Positions 17,959 through 27,024 of a stretch of 64,000 bases of DNA are shown one piece after another. How positions within the stretch are numbered: position 1 is the first letter of the stretch; every line of letters begins with the position of its first letter. The notes under the pieces are model-generated. The model saw nothing but the letters and a program-made list of their open reading frames with translations. It did no database searches and was not told the DNA's origin. The stretch comes from Lachnospiraceae bacterium (GTDB taxonomy: Bacteria; Bacillota; Clostridia; Lachnospirales; Lachnospiraceae). Both the position numbers and the translations under genes were made by a program. The stretch is from NCBI GenBank assembly GCA_910575035.1, contig CAJTDL010000024.1, positions 1,161 to 65,160 of the forward strand, written 5' to 3'.

Positions 17959-19068
17959 ATGTTATCAAATCATAAACTGCAAGTTACTTTAGGGGAAATC
18001 AAAGAAATTTCCAGAATTGACCTGGCTCTTTTCAATGACAAGGGGAAGCTTTTGGCTGCCACCTATGATTTAGAGGTGGATATGGAGGAATCCATCCGTT
18101 TGTTTGCGGACTCCATGGCAGAGAGCCAGATGCTGGCCGGGCGCCATTTTTTCAAAATCCTGATCGAACATGAATTGGAGTATATTTTGCTGGCGCAGTC
18201 CAGCAGTGAGGAGGCTTATATGATCGGGCGGCTTGCCGTCTGCCAGATACGCAATATGGTGAGCGCTTACCAGGAGCAGTTTGACCGCAACAGCTTCATG
18301 CAAAATGTGGTATTGGGCAACATGCTGGTAGTGGATATGTATAACAAGGCCAAAAAGCTCCATATTGACACATCGGAGCGCGTGGTATTTATCATTGAGG
18401 TTTCTGGGAAGAAGGATGGGATCGTGATGGAACTGGTGAAGAATTTCTTCGCATCCTCCATTCTGGATTTTGTGACTGAAGTAGACGAAAAATCTGTCAT
18501 TCTGATCAAAGACGTCCGGGATATTGCAACGGAGGAAGAACTGGCGGGTCTTGCCAAAATGATTGTGGACAACATCCAGATGGAAGCAATGGTGAAGGTG
18601 CGCGTAGGGTATGGCGGGCGTGTAGGGCTTCTGCAGGAGATTACACGCTCTTACCAGGAAGCGAAAATGGCGCTGGAGGTTGGGAGCATTTTTTATGTGG
18701 AAGACAGCACGGTTTCGTACAGCAATCTGGGGATTGGGCGTTTGATCTACCAGCTTCCGGTAAGCCTGTGTGAGATGTTTCTGAAGGAAGTGTTTGGGGA
18801 GAAGGTGCCGGATATTTTTGATGAGGAGACCACGATCACAATCCATCGGTTCTTTGACAATAACCTGAATATTTCTGAGACGGCAAGGCAGCTGTATATC
18901 CATAGGAATACGCTGGTATATCGGCTGGAGAGGATTGAGAAGATATTGGGGCTGGATATCCGTACGTTTGAAGACGCCATGTTGTTTAAGATTGCTTTGA
19001 TGGTAATGGCTCATATGAATTACCAGAAAGGCTCTGGCGAAGGGCAAATGGAGGAAAATGGTGAGTAG
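17959..19068 (+). CDS. PucR/CdaR-family transcriptional regulator
   Basis: A 369-residue regulator. The C-terminal PucR-type helix-turn-helix is clear at about residues 298-352 (FFDNNLNISETARQLYIHRN, then TLVYRLERIEKILGLDIRTF). The middle part (about 120-250) looks like a GGDEF-related GAF-like sensory segment of the CdaR group. The N-terminal 110 residues resemble a sugar-diacid-recognition type sensor. It sits immediately downstream of the orphan sugar ATPase, and this pairing suggests it senses carbohydrate status and controls sugar uptake (inference). The RBS is GTGAGGAGTCGG. Confidence 0.85.
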   Translation: MLSNHKLQVTLGEIKEISRIDLALFNDKGKLLAATYDLEVDMEESIRLFADSMAESQMLAGRHFFKILIEHELEYILLAQSSSEEAYMIGRLAVCQIRNMVSAYQEQFDRNSFMQNVVLGNMLVVDMYNKAKKLHIDTSERVVFIIEVSGKKDGIVMELVKNFFASSILDFVTEVDEKSVILIKDVRDIATEEELAGLAKMIVDNIQMEAMVKVRVGYGGRVGLLQEITRSYQEAKMALEVGSIFYVEDSTVSYSNLGIGRLIYQLPVSLCEMFLKEVFGEKVPDIFDEETTITIHRFFDNNLNISETARQLYIHRNTLVYRLERIEKILGLDIRTFEDAMLFKIALMVMAHMNYQKGSGEGQMEENGE

Positions 19069-19108
19069 GGCGCTATTCACTGCCAGTTAAGTAGGAAGGA
19101 AGGATTTT

Positions 19109-19546
19109 ATGAAGATCTCTACAAAGGGACGCTATGCACTGCGGCTGATGTTGGATTTAGCAATGGAGGAAAAGCAGATTGTGCGCTTGAAGGATGTGGC
19201 GCAGAGGCAGGAGATTTCGATGAAATACCTGGAGCAGATTATATCGGTGCTCCAGAAATGCGGTTATGTGAAAAGCCTGCGTGGGCCGGGAGGGGGATAT
19301 ACCCTTGCCAAAAGCCCGAAGGACTATACAGTTGGAATGATCCTTCGGCAGATTGAGGGGAGCCTTGCGCCAGTGGCATGCTTAGAGCATGAGGAGAACA
19401 CCTGCAGCCGTAACCTGGAGTGTGTGACGCTGATTTTCTGGAAGAAGCTTTACGATGCCATCAATGAAGTGGTGGATCAGGTGACCCTTGCAGATATGCT
19501 GGAATGGCAGAAAGAGATCCAGGGAAAGATGGACTATGTGATTTAA
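19109..19546 (+). CDS. Rrf2-family transcriptional regulator (IscR-like)
   Basis: A 145-residue winged-helix protein opening MKISTKGRYALRLMLDLA, the Rrf2 signature. The recognition helix region is RQEISMKYLEQIISVL and the wing is SLRGPGGGYTLAK. Three cysteines (CLEHEENTCSRNLEC) lie where IscR and NsrR hold an Fe-S cluster, with spacing C-x7-C-x5-C, so cluster-based sensing is likely. No isc or suf genes are adjacent in the window. It follows the PucR gene by 40 bp and may share its transcript. The RBS is GGAAGGAAGGATTTT. Confidence 0.88.
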   Translation: MKISTKGRYALRLMLDLAMEEKQIVRLKDVAQRQEISMKYLEQIISVLQKCGYVKSLRGPGGGYTLAKSPKDYTVGMILRQIEGSLAPVACLEHEENTCSRNLECVTLIFWKKLYDAINEVVDQVTLADMLEWQKEIQGKMDYVI

Positions 19547-19550
19547 AGGC

Positions 19551-19575
19551 GGGGCGGATTTTCCGCCCCATTTTT
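19551..19575 (+). terminator. Rho-independent terminator after Rrf2 gene
   Basis: GGGGCGGA pairs perfectly with TCCGCCCC across a three-base loop, followed by ATTTTTGTTG. Confidence 0.85.
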
Positions 19576-19748
19576 GTTGTCCCTATGATATCCCAAACAT
19601 CTTAAAACCAAATACATAGACATTTACAACAAAAAAACGGCTAGTTACAGCAAAAGGGAGATTATGTTTAAATAAAATTTGCAGAAAACCGATATATGTA
19701 CCAGATAAAGCAAACATTAAGGACGTATTGAGAAGAAAGGGGAAGAGC

Positions 19749-20648
19749 ATGAAAATCAATAATATGCCGCAGCTGGATACTGTGGCAAAGAGCAATTATG
19801 GAAGAGAACGGCTGGAGAGCCAGGAGGCTGCCAAGGGGCAGAAGGATGAGAAGGGCAACAGCATCCAGGCATCGGAACTGAACTTGTTGCAGGATACCAT
19901 TACAGGCAAGAGAAAGAAGGCAATGCAGGATGCTATGGATTTGATCAAAAAGCAGTTTGAGTCAGATACTGTCGTGGATGACACAAAGGTTGAGTTCCGG
20001 CAGCAGATTGCAGAGGGGAAGGAGCAACTTATGGCGGCTTCTGAGGAACTGAAGGCAATTCAGGAAGAAAAAGAGAAGCTGATGGAACAGTACCCGGATC
20101 AGCAGGGCGAAGAGTATGAAGCATATATGAAAGAGTTGGATGAGCAGGAAAGCTACTGGCGCAAAGAGATGAGCAATGGGCAGGAAATGGTATCGTCCGC
20201 TACCCAGGTGATCAAGTCTATTAACCAGGAGATGCTAAAGCGCCATGATATGGTGGATGCCACTAAGGCTGCAGAGGAATCCTTGAAAGCGGCTAGCAAG
20301 GAAATGATTGGCATTATGATGGATGAGGCGAAGGAAAAGACAGATCAGGATCTGGAGGAAGTGGTTGAGAAGGCTGAGGAAGCAAAAGAGGAAAAGGATG
20401 AGCAGGAACAGGCTTTGAAGGAAGCCCAGGCTGAGCAGGAAAAGCGGATGAAGGAACTGAAGGAGGAGATGGAGAAGCGCAAGAAAAACCTGGAAAACCG
20501 GGCTGCTGTGAATACCATGCCTTCTTTGGATACTAGCGAGATGTCTGTGAAGCAGAAGCAGTTTTTGGATGAACTGCATCAGGTGCTGGATGAGCAGGCA
20601 TTGGTTCCGGAAGAAATTAAGGGGATTGTGGTGGATTTGAATCTTTGA
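19749..20648 (+). CDS. Highly charged coiled-coil protein of unknown function
   Basis: A 299-residue cytoplasmic protein with no signal or membrane segment. From about residue 60 to 260 it is dominated by Glu, Lys and Gln with heptad-like patterns (EELKAIQEEKEKLMEQ, EEVVEKAEEAKEEKDEQEQA), so a long coiled coil is expected. The N-terminus MKINNMPQLDTVAKSNYG and the C-terminal DTSEMSVKQKQFLDELHQVL are not obviously low complexity and may be interaction ends. I do not recognise a named family. The TTG at 19728 is in frame, but GAAAGGGGAAGAGC before the ATG at 19749 decides the start. A terminator follows closely. Confidence 0.7.
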   Translation: MKINNMPQLDTVAKSNYGRERLESQEAAKGQKDEKGNSIQASELNLLQDTITGKRKKAMQDAMDLIKKQFESDTVVDDTKVEFRQQIAEGKEQLMAASEELKAIQEEKEKLMEQYPDQQGEEYEAYMKELDEQESYWRKEMSNGQEMVSSATQVIKSINQEMLKRHDMVDATKAAEESLKAASKEMIGIMMDEAKEKTDQDLEEVVEKAEEAKEEKDEQEQALKEAQAEQEKRMKELKEEMEKRKKNLENRAAVNTMPSLDTSEMSVKQKQFLDELHQVLDEQALVPEEIKGIVVDLNL

Positions 20649-20666
20649 TGGATATTGTGAAAAAAG

Positions 20667-20698
20667 GTGCGCTGCCTTGTGGGCGGCGTGCTTTTTTT
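20667..20698 (+). terminator. Rho-independent terminator after coiled-coil gene
   Basis: GTGCGCTGCC pairs with GGCGGCGTGC (10 bp including G-U pairs), followed by seven T. Confidence 0.8.
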
Positions 20699-20757
20699 GG
20701 TGGAAGCAATAAAGCTATACTCATGTGGCTGTTAGCTTACAATTTGGTGAAATTTCT

Positions 20758-20975
20758 GTCAGGGAGGCTGCATAGGCGAGGGGTGGCTAAGAGTCCTTCA
20801 GGTAGACTGTGCCATGCGGACGGAACCGCCATAGACACGCCGTCCGTGGCGTGGCCATGGCTTTTGCGGACATCCGTGTCCACAAATCCCTGAAAGTTTG
20901 GGGAACTGCTAAGAAACGCTAAATCCCTAACGAGCCACAAGGGCATCCCTCTTATGCTCTGGCTCCTTCCTGACG
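20758..20975. repeat. Dispersed inverted-repeat element, family A copy 2
   Basis: The second copy of the 8767-9003 element, in the same orientation, bounded by GTCAGGGAGG and CCTTCCTGAC. The stretch from GCCATGCGGACGGAA through CGGACATCCGTGTCC to GGGGAACTGCTAAGAAA is strongly conserved. The inner left arm has diverged, so the inner stem is weaker than in copy 1. It lies in the 645-bp gap before sbcD. The rest of that gap (20976-21293) is AT-rich leader with no credible gene. Confidence 0.7.
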
Positions 20976-21293
20976 GCCTCATAACCATCCCCCAGTATTT
21001 TGCAGCGCACAATTTTGCAGCCCACATCCATCTAGCCTTTCGGATTCTCCCTGATAGTTTCTCATTCATCCTCCCAAATGGGTGCTATGAGTGCTATTCG
21101 AGTCTTGAATAATAATAAATTTTGTGCAAATTTTTGATATCTGCATTTATAATACCTTGAATCCATCACAATTCAATAGTATACTGAAATTTACGGAAAA
21201 CAATTAATTAGGAAGATAATGGTACACAATATTTTAAATTATCAGATAGATAAGAATAAAAATAAAAAAAATCTGAAATAGGAGCGTGGGGAT

Positions 21294-22424
21294 ATGAAAT
21301 TGATCCATTTATCGGATTTACATATTGGGAAGCGGGTGCATGAGTTTCCTATGCTGGAGGATCAGGAAATTATTTTGAAGCAGATTTTGGGGATTGTGAA
21401 GGATGAATGTGCAGATGGGGTGATTTTGGCAGGGGATGTGTATGATAAGCCGATGCCTTCTGGGGAAGCGGTGCGGGTGTTTGACCATTTTCTGACAGAG
21501 CTGGCTGAGATGGGGATACCTGTATTTATTATCAGTGGGAACCATGACTCGCCGGAACGGCTTTCCTTTGGGGCACAGCTGATGAGCGGACGGGGGGTGT
21601 ACTTTTCGCCGGTTTACGATGGGAAAGTGCAGAAGGTGTGTTTAGGGGATGCGTATGGGGAGGCCTGTATTTGGCTGCTTCCTTTTTTGAAGCCAGCAAC
21701 TGTGCGCCATGCTTTGGGCAAAGAGGCGGAAAGCTATCAGGAGGCGCTGGAGCTGGCAGTGGGGCATATGGAGGTGGATTTGGGGAAGCGGAATCTGTTG
21801 GTGGCACATCAGTTTGTGACAGGGGCGGCGCAGTGTGAGTCAGAGGTGTCCGTTGGCGGCCTGGATCAGGTGGATGCGGCTATTTTTAACGCTTTTGATT
21901 ATGTGGCTCTGGGGCATATTCACAGCCCGCAGTCAGTAGGGAGGGAATGTGTGCGGTATTGCGGCACGCCGCTGAAATATTCCTTTTCAGAGGCAGGGCA
22001 GGAGAAGTCTGTGACAGTGGTAGAGATGAAGGAAAAGGGAGATGTGCAGATTCGGACGGTTCCCTTAAAGCCGCGGCGTGATATGCGCAAGGTCAGGGGA
22101 ACGTATTTGGAGGTTACGGCACGATCCTTTTATGAGGGGATGGATGTGGAGGATTATCTGCAGGTGACGCTGACGGACGAGGAGGATATTCCAGACGGGA
22201 TGCAGAAACTGCGGATTATTTATCCTAATCTGATGCGGTTGGAATACGACAATAAAAGGACGCGGGAAAACCGGGCAGTGGAGCAGGCGGCAGAGGTAGA
22301 AGAAAAGTCGGAACTGGAACTGTTCCAGGAATTTTATGAGCTGCAGAATAACCAGCCGATGAGCCAGGAGCAGGCAGCCATTGTGTCTGGGTTGATACAG
22401 GAATTGCAGGAAGAAAACGGATAA
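21294..22424 (+). CDS. sbcD: Exonuclease SbcCD, nuclease subunit D
   Basis: The Mre11-type phosphoesterase subunit of SbcCD, which opens and trims hairpins and blocked DNA ends. Metal-binding motifs are in order: HLSDLHIGK, LAGDVYDK, ISGNHDSPERLS, VAHQFVTGA and ALGHIHSPQSVG. The capping domain occupies the last 130 residues. Length 376 is normal. It is 41 bp upstream of sbcC, the standard pair. The RBS is AATAGGAGCGTGGGGAT. Confidence 0.95.
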   Translation: MKLIHLSDLHIGKRVHEFPMLEDQEIILKQILGIVKDECADGVILAGDVYDKPMPSGEAVRVFDHFLTELAEMGIPVFIISGNHDSPERLSFGAQLMSGRGVYFSPVYDGKVQKVCLGDAYGEACIWLLPFLKPATVRHALGKEAESYQEALELAVGHMEVDLGKRNLLVAHQFVTGAAQCESEVSVGGLDQVDAAIFNAFDYVALGHIHSPQSVGRECVRYCGTPLKYSFSEAGQEKSVTVVEMKEKGDVQIRTVPLKPRRDMRKVRGTYLEVTARSFYEGMDVEDYLQVTLTDEEDIPDGMQKLRIIYPNLMRLEYDNKRTRENRAVEQAAEVEEKSELELFQEFYELQNNQPMSQEQAAIVSGLIQELQEENG

Positions 22425-22465
22425 AGGCTTGTAAAAGGCCAGAAAGACGGATGGGAGGATAAAAG

Positions 22466-25400
22466 ATGAAGCCATGCAAATTAGTGCTGAGTGCATTTGG
22501 ACCATATGCAGGGGAGGAAACCGTTGATTTTGGGAAATTAGAGGGCAGCGGGCTCTATTTGATTACAGGGGACACAGGCGCAGGGAAGTCAACTTTATTT
22601 GACGCCATTACCTTTGCTTTGTATGGGAAGGCCAGCGGGAGCGAGCGGGAGGCTGGCATGTTCCGAAGTAATTATGCGGATCCCCAAACGCCTACCTATG
22701 TGGAATTTACATTTTTTTATCAGGGGAAAACCTATATTGTGACAAGGAATCCGGAGTATATGAGGCCCAAAAAGAAAGGGGCAGGCTTCACAACGGAAAA
22801 AGGGGACGCCACGTTGGTTTATCCGGATGGCAGGCAGCCAGTGACCAAAATGGAAGAGGTGACGAGGGCAGTTACAGAGCTGATAGGCCTGGATTACAAG
22901 CAGTTTACGCAAATTGCCATGATTGCCCAGGGGGATTTTAAGAAGCTGCTTTTTGCAGGGACAGAGGAGAGAAGGGTGATCTTCCGGCAGATTTTCCATA
23001 CGGAGCTTTACCGGGATATCCAGGAGAAGTTAAGCCAGGCGGCAAAGGAGCGGAAGGCAGTGTATGAGGATATGCGCAAAAGCATCAGCCAGCGGATGGG
23101 AGATGTTGTCTGCCAGGGAAGCAGCGAGGCGGCAATCGCATATGAGAGCCTGAAAAAAGGAAAGTTTGAAGGCCAAGTGGAAAAAGGGATGGAATTGCTG
23201 GAGGATCTTTTGCAGGAACAGGAGGAAATATGCAAGGGGCTGGACGGCCAGATCCAGAAAATTGCAAAGGAGATTGCCGATAAAGACCAGCTGCTGGGAA
23301 AGGCCAGGCATGGCAAACAGCTGCGGGCAGAATGGGAAAAGAAAAAGGAGGAGTGGGAAGGGGTAAAGCCCCAGCTGGAAGCGGCCGAGCAGGAAAAGAA
23401 GGAAACTGAGGCGGCAGCCCAGGAATGTGAGCAGTTAAGTAAATGGATCCAGGCAGGAGAGGAAGGCAAAAAACAGTGCCAGAAGCTGGAGGGAGCAAAA
23501 GAAAGGCTCAGGCAAGCCCAAAAAGAGGCGGAAAAAAAACGAAGGGAGCAGGAGAGAAAAAAAGAAGAGCAGATTGCCCTTAGGCAGCAGATTGCAAAGA
23601 AAAAAGAGGCTCTGGAAGCTATGAAGGATGTGGGGGAGGAAAAGGAGAAGCTGCAGCGCCAAAGAGAGAAGGCGGAGCAAAACAGCAAAGAACTTCAGGC
23701 GATGGCATTGGATTTTGAGAAAATCCAGAAAGAGAAAAGAGCATGCCAGGACAAGCTGCAATCAGCAGCGGAGCAGAGGGAAACATTAGAGGCGGAGATA
23801 CAGCAAAGTCGGGAAAAGGCGGAAAAGCTACAGGATCGGGAAGTTTTGCAGGTGTCTGCCAAAGGAGAGCAGGGAGCCTTTCAGAAGCAGGAACAGGGTT
23901 TGCGGCAGAGGAAGATAGAGTGGGAAGGCTTGTGGAAGGATTTATGTAAAAGAGAAAAGGAGCTGGGCATTCTTTTGGAGCAAAAGGCGGAGCTGAAGGA
24001 GGGAGAGGAAGGGCAAAAGCTTATTTTGGAAACCTTAAAGGATGTGGAGGAACAGGAACAGGAGTTTCGCCGCCAGACAGAGGACTATCGGAAGAAAAAG
24101 GAAAGCTTTGAAAAGCTGGCTCTGCAGATTGGCCGGGCACAGGAGCAGGAACAGGCGGTAAAAAACCAGAGGGAGGCGCTGTGCACCCAGCGCTGGCAAA
24201 AAGAGTCACAATTAAAGGATTATAAGGAAAAATTGGAAAAGGCACAGAAGGCAGAGGTTCAGGCCGCCCGGCTGAAGCAGGAAAGGGAAGCGGCGAAAGG
24301 CTGCAGGGATGATCTTATTGATTGGAAGCAGGGCTGTGAGGAACTGACAGAAAAGCAGGCAGGCCTGGTAATAAAACAACAGGAATACCAGGAAGCATCC
24401 CAAAGGCGGGATATGCTGCGGGATGCCCACCAGCAGCTGGAGAAGGGGTTTTTAGACGCCCAGGCAGGGCTGCTGGCTGAAAAATTGGAAGAAGGGGAGA
24501 AATGTCCGGTCTGTGGCTCTACGCACCATCCCCAGTTAGCGCGTCTGCCCCAGGAAACGCCAGATAAGGAAGCACTTGAGCGGAAGAAAGAGGAACTGTC
24601 GGAGTGGGAAGGAAAGGCGCAGCGCTTAAGCGCCGAAGCAGGACATTGGAAACAGGAGATTGTAAAAGCGGAAGCAAAGCTGAGGGAAGACTGGGTCAGG
24701 CTGTGCAGGGAAGGGAAAATTCCGGGCGTGTGCAGAGAGGGAAAGGAAGAAGGCTTTCCGCAGGCGGCGCTTTCTTTGATACAGGAATTGGCAGAGGCAG
24801 CCATTTCCCAAATATCAGAAAAGGAAGGGCAGTTAGCCCAGGCATTGGCAGAGGCAGAAAAGCTGGCGGCACAGAGGGAAGCCCTGGGGCGAAAGGCACA
24901 GAAGGCAGAAAGGGAGCTGCAGGATACCCAGGGGAAGCAGCAGGAAAAGGAGCAGGAACTGGCAGAGGCCAAGGGAGAGCTGGGGGAGAAAAAACGGCAG
25001 CTTGGGGAATTGATTTCTGAAATGGTTTTGGCAGAAAATAGCTGTACAGATACGGAAGAAGGAAGCTGTAAAGAACAAACAGAAGGCAGCATTGGCTGGA
25101 AGGAAGCCGAGAGCTTTGCAGCACGGTATTTAAAGAACCTGGAGGGGCAGTGGAAAGAGGCGCAGAAAAGGAAACGGCACAAAGAAACAATCATAAAAGA
25201 AACCGAAAAACGGAAGGAAGATATACAGGCTCTGGAAGCGCAGGAAAAGGGGATACAGACGGCATTAAACGCCTTGGAGGGCAGGAAACAAGCGATGATC
25301 CTGCAGATTCAAATGGATCTGCAGGCAGTTTTCCAAGCAGCATCAAAGGAAAAAGAAGCAGCCTGGGCACAGCCAGGCTGTGGCCAGGAAGAAGCCAGCC

Positions 25401-26944
25401 AAGGGGAGCCAACCCAGGAAGCGCCAAAGGAAAAAGATACAGCCTGGGCACAGCCAGTCTGTGGCCAGGAAGAAACCGGCCAGGGGGAGCCAACCCAGGA
25501 AGTGCTTCAAAAGAAAATGGAACAGGCGCTTTTTTGGCTGGAAGGCAAGTTACACCGCATACAATTAAAAACAGAAGAAATCGAAAAAGAGATCTTAGCG
25601 AGGGAAGCCTGCAAAAGGGAAATCTCTGTTTTAGAACAGAAGCGGGATGGGCTTTTGGAAGAGATCCAAAAACAGAAGAATGCACAGGAGATTTTGGAAA
25701 GTAGGGAACAGGAGCGGAAAAAACAGGCGGCAGATTTCCTGATATTGCCCCATATGGCCTGGAGTGGGCAATATGAAAATGCAAAGGCGTTTACAAAGGA
25801 ACAGCTTTTGGAAGCCCTTGCAGCTGCCAAAGGGCAGCAGGTAAAAGCGTTGGAGGAGTTGGAAGGCCTTATCAAGGAAAACAGTGAAAGGCAGAAAGAG
25901 AGATCCCTTTTGGAAGGCTCTCTCCCCAAGGACGAAGCAGAGGCTGAGCGGCTTCGCCAGGAATTGGAGGCCTGCGGCCTGCATCTCACAAAGCTTCAGG
26001 CAGGGCAGGAGAGCCTGGAGGCTCAGATCAGGGAAATTGCGGATACCTTGGGCGGAAAAAGCCAGGAGGAGCTGGAACAGGAGATCCAGGTTTACCAGGC
26101 TAAGAGAGAAGCCTTGCTGCAGGCGGATGCGGCGGCAGGCAAAGCGGTACAGGAATTTCGGAAGCGGGGCACAGGGCTGCAGTCTGCCATTGCTACCCTG
26201 CAAAGCCAGATGGAGGAAAATGGAAACCTGTTGGAGGAGGAGATCACAGGCAGCAGGAAACAGTTGGAGGAACAGCAAAATGGCCTCCAAAGGCAGAAGA
26301 TTGAATGGTACGCAGCCCATAAGAGAAACAAAGAAATATATGATTCTGTGAGGAAAGGCCAGGAAGCCATTATCCTGGCGGAAAAGGACTGGATTTGCCT
26401 GAGCTCCTTGTCAGATACAGCGAACGGCACCCTGTCTAAAAAACGCAGGATTGAATTGGAAACCTATATCCAAATGGCGTATTTTGAAAGGATCCTGCGC
26501 AGGGCGAACTTGCGTTTCCTTGCCATGAGCGGCGGGCAGTATGAGCTGAAGCGCCAGGAAGATGAGCAGGACAATCGGAAAAAAGCCGGATTGGAATTAA
26601 ATGTTATTGACCATTACAATGGCAGCGAACGAAGCGTAAAAACCTTATCCGGCGGTGAGTCCTTCCAGGCGTCCCTGTCCCTTGCCCTGGGGCTGTCGGA
26701 TGAGATTCAGTCTTATGCAGGCGGGATTCGGCTGGACGCCATGTTTGTGGATGAAGGCTTTGGCTCTTTGGACGAGGAAGCGCTGAACCAGGCTATCCAC
26801 TCCCTAAGCGGCCTTGCAGAAGGCAACCGCATGGTGGGGATCATTTCCCATGTGGCAGAATTAAAAGAGCGGATTGATAAGAGAATCCTGGTGACCAAAA
26901 ACAGGAAAGAGGGTAAGATGGGCAGCCAGGTAAAGATAGAGTGA
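22466..26944 (+). CDS. sbcC: Exonuclease SbcCD, ATPase subunit C
   Basis: The Rad50/SMC-type ATPase partner of SbcD. Walker A GDTGAGKST is at residues 35-43. The zinc-hook CPVC (Cys680 and Cys683) sits at the tip of a very long coiled coil. The ABC signature LSGGESFQASLSLALGLSD and Walker B DAMFVDEGFGSLDEE are near the C-terminus. At 1492 residues it is far longer than the usual 1000-1200. The extra length is in the second coiled-coil arm, which includes an 81-bp tandem duplication (residues about 960-1013) rich in Gly, Gln and Pro that should break the coil. The RBS GGGAGGATAAAAG gives a clear start. Confidence 0.95.
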   Translation: MKPCKLVLSAFGPYAGEETVDFGKLEGSGLYLITGDTGAGKSTLFDAITFALYGKASGSEREAGMFRSNYADPQTPTYVEFTFFYQGKTYIVTRNPEYMRPKKKGAGFTTEKGDATLVYPDGRQPVTKMEEVTRAVTELIGLDYKQFTQIAMIAQGDFKKLLFAGTEERRVIFRQIFHTELYRDIQEKLSQAAKERKAVYEDMRKSISQRMGDVVCQGSSEAAIAYESLKKGKFEGQVEKGMELLEDLLQEQEEICKGLDGQIQKIAKEIADKDQLLGKARHGKQLRAEWEKKKEEWEGVKPQLEAAEQEKKETEAAAQECEQLSKWIQAGEEGKKQCQKLEGAKERLRQAQKEAEKKRREQERKKEEQIALRQQIAKKKEALEAMKDVGEEKEKLQRQREKAEQNSKELQAMALDFEKIQKEKRACQDKLQSAAEQRETLEAEIQQSREKAEKLQDREVLQVSAKGEQGAFQKQEQGLRQRKIEWEGLWKDLCKREKELGILLEQKAELKEGEEGQKLILETLKDVEEQEQEFRRQTEDYRKKKESFEKLALQIGRAQEQEQAVKNQREALCTQRWQKESQLKDYKEKLEKAQKAEVQAARLKQEREAAKGCRDDLIDWKQGCEELTEKQAGLVIKQQEYQEASQRRDMLRDAHQQLEKGFLDAQAGLLAEKLEEGEKCPVCGSTHHPQLARLPQETPDKEALERKKEELSEWEGKAQRLSAEAGHWKQEIVKAEAKLREDWVRLCREGKIPGVCREGKEEGFPQAALSLIQELAEAAISQISEKEGQLAQALAEAEKLAAQREALGRKAQKAERELQDTQGKQQEKEQELAEAKGELGEKKRQLGELISEMVLAENSCTDTEEGSCKEQTEGSIGWKEAESFAARYLKNLEGQWKEAQKRKRHKETIIKETEKRKEDIQALEAQEKGIQTALNALEGRKQAMILQIQMDLQAVFQAASKEKEAAWAQPGCGQEEASQGEPTQEAPKEKDTAWAQPVCGQEETGQGEPTQEVLQKKMEQALFWLEGKLHRIQLKTEEIEKEILAREACKREISVLEQKRDGLLEEIQKQKNAQEILESREQERKKQAADFLILPHMAWSGQYENAKAFTKEQLLEALAAAKGQQVKALEELEGLIKENSERQKERSLLEGSLPKDEAEAERLRQELEACGLHLTKLQAGQESLEAQIREIADTLGGKSQEELEQEIQVYQAKREALLQADAAAGKAVQEFRKRGTGLQSAIATLQSQMEENGNLLEEEITGSRKQLEEQQNGLQRQKIEWYAAHKRNKEIYDSVRKGQEAIILAEKDWICLSSLSDTANGTLSKKRRIELETYIQMAYFERILRRANLRFLAMSGGQYELKRQEDEQDNRKKAGLELNVIDHYNGSERSVKTLSGGESFQASLSLALGLSDEIQSYAGGIRLDAMFVDEGFGSLDEEALNQAIHSLSGLAEGNRMVGIISHVAELKERIDKRILVTKNRKEGKMGSQVKIE
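25344..25505 (+). repeat. 81-bp tandem duplication inside sbcC
   Basis: Two units with an exact 81-bp period (27 codons) encode KEKEAAWAQPGCGQEEASQG and KEKDTAWAQPVCGQEETGQG, each followed by EPTQE. They are about 90% identical in DNA. Confidence 0.9.
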
Positions 26945-27024
26945 AAAAACGGCGCCCTGGCAGCCAAACCATATTCTGGAAGAAATGGAAACAGCATAGC
27001 CAGGACAAGAGGAGATGTTTTGCA

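Noticed and set aside
26941-27024. GTG start of the pseudo-nitrilase overlapping the sbcC stop
   Set aside because: The extension is basic without a leader pattern, whereas AAGAGGAGATG lies at the right distance before 27025 and a signal peptide follows.
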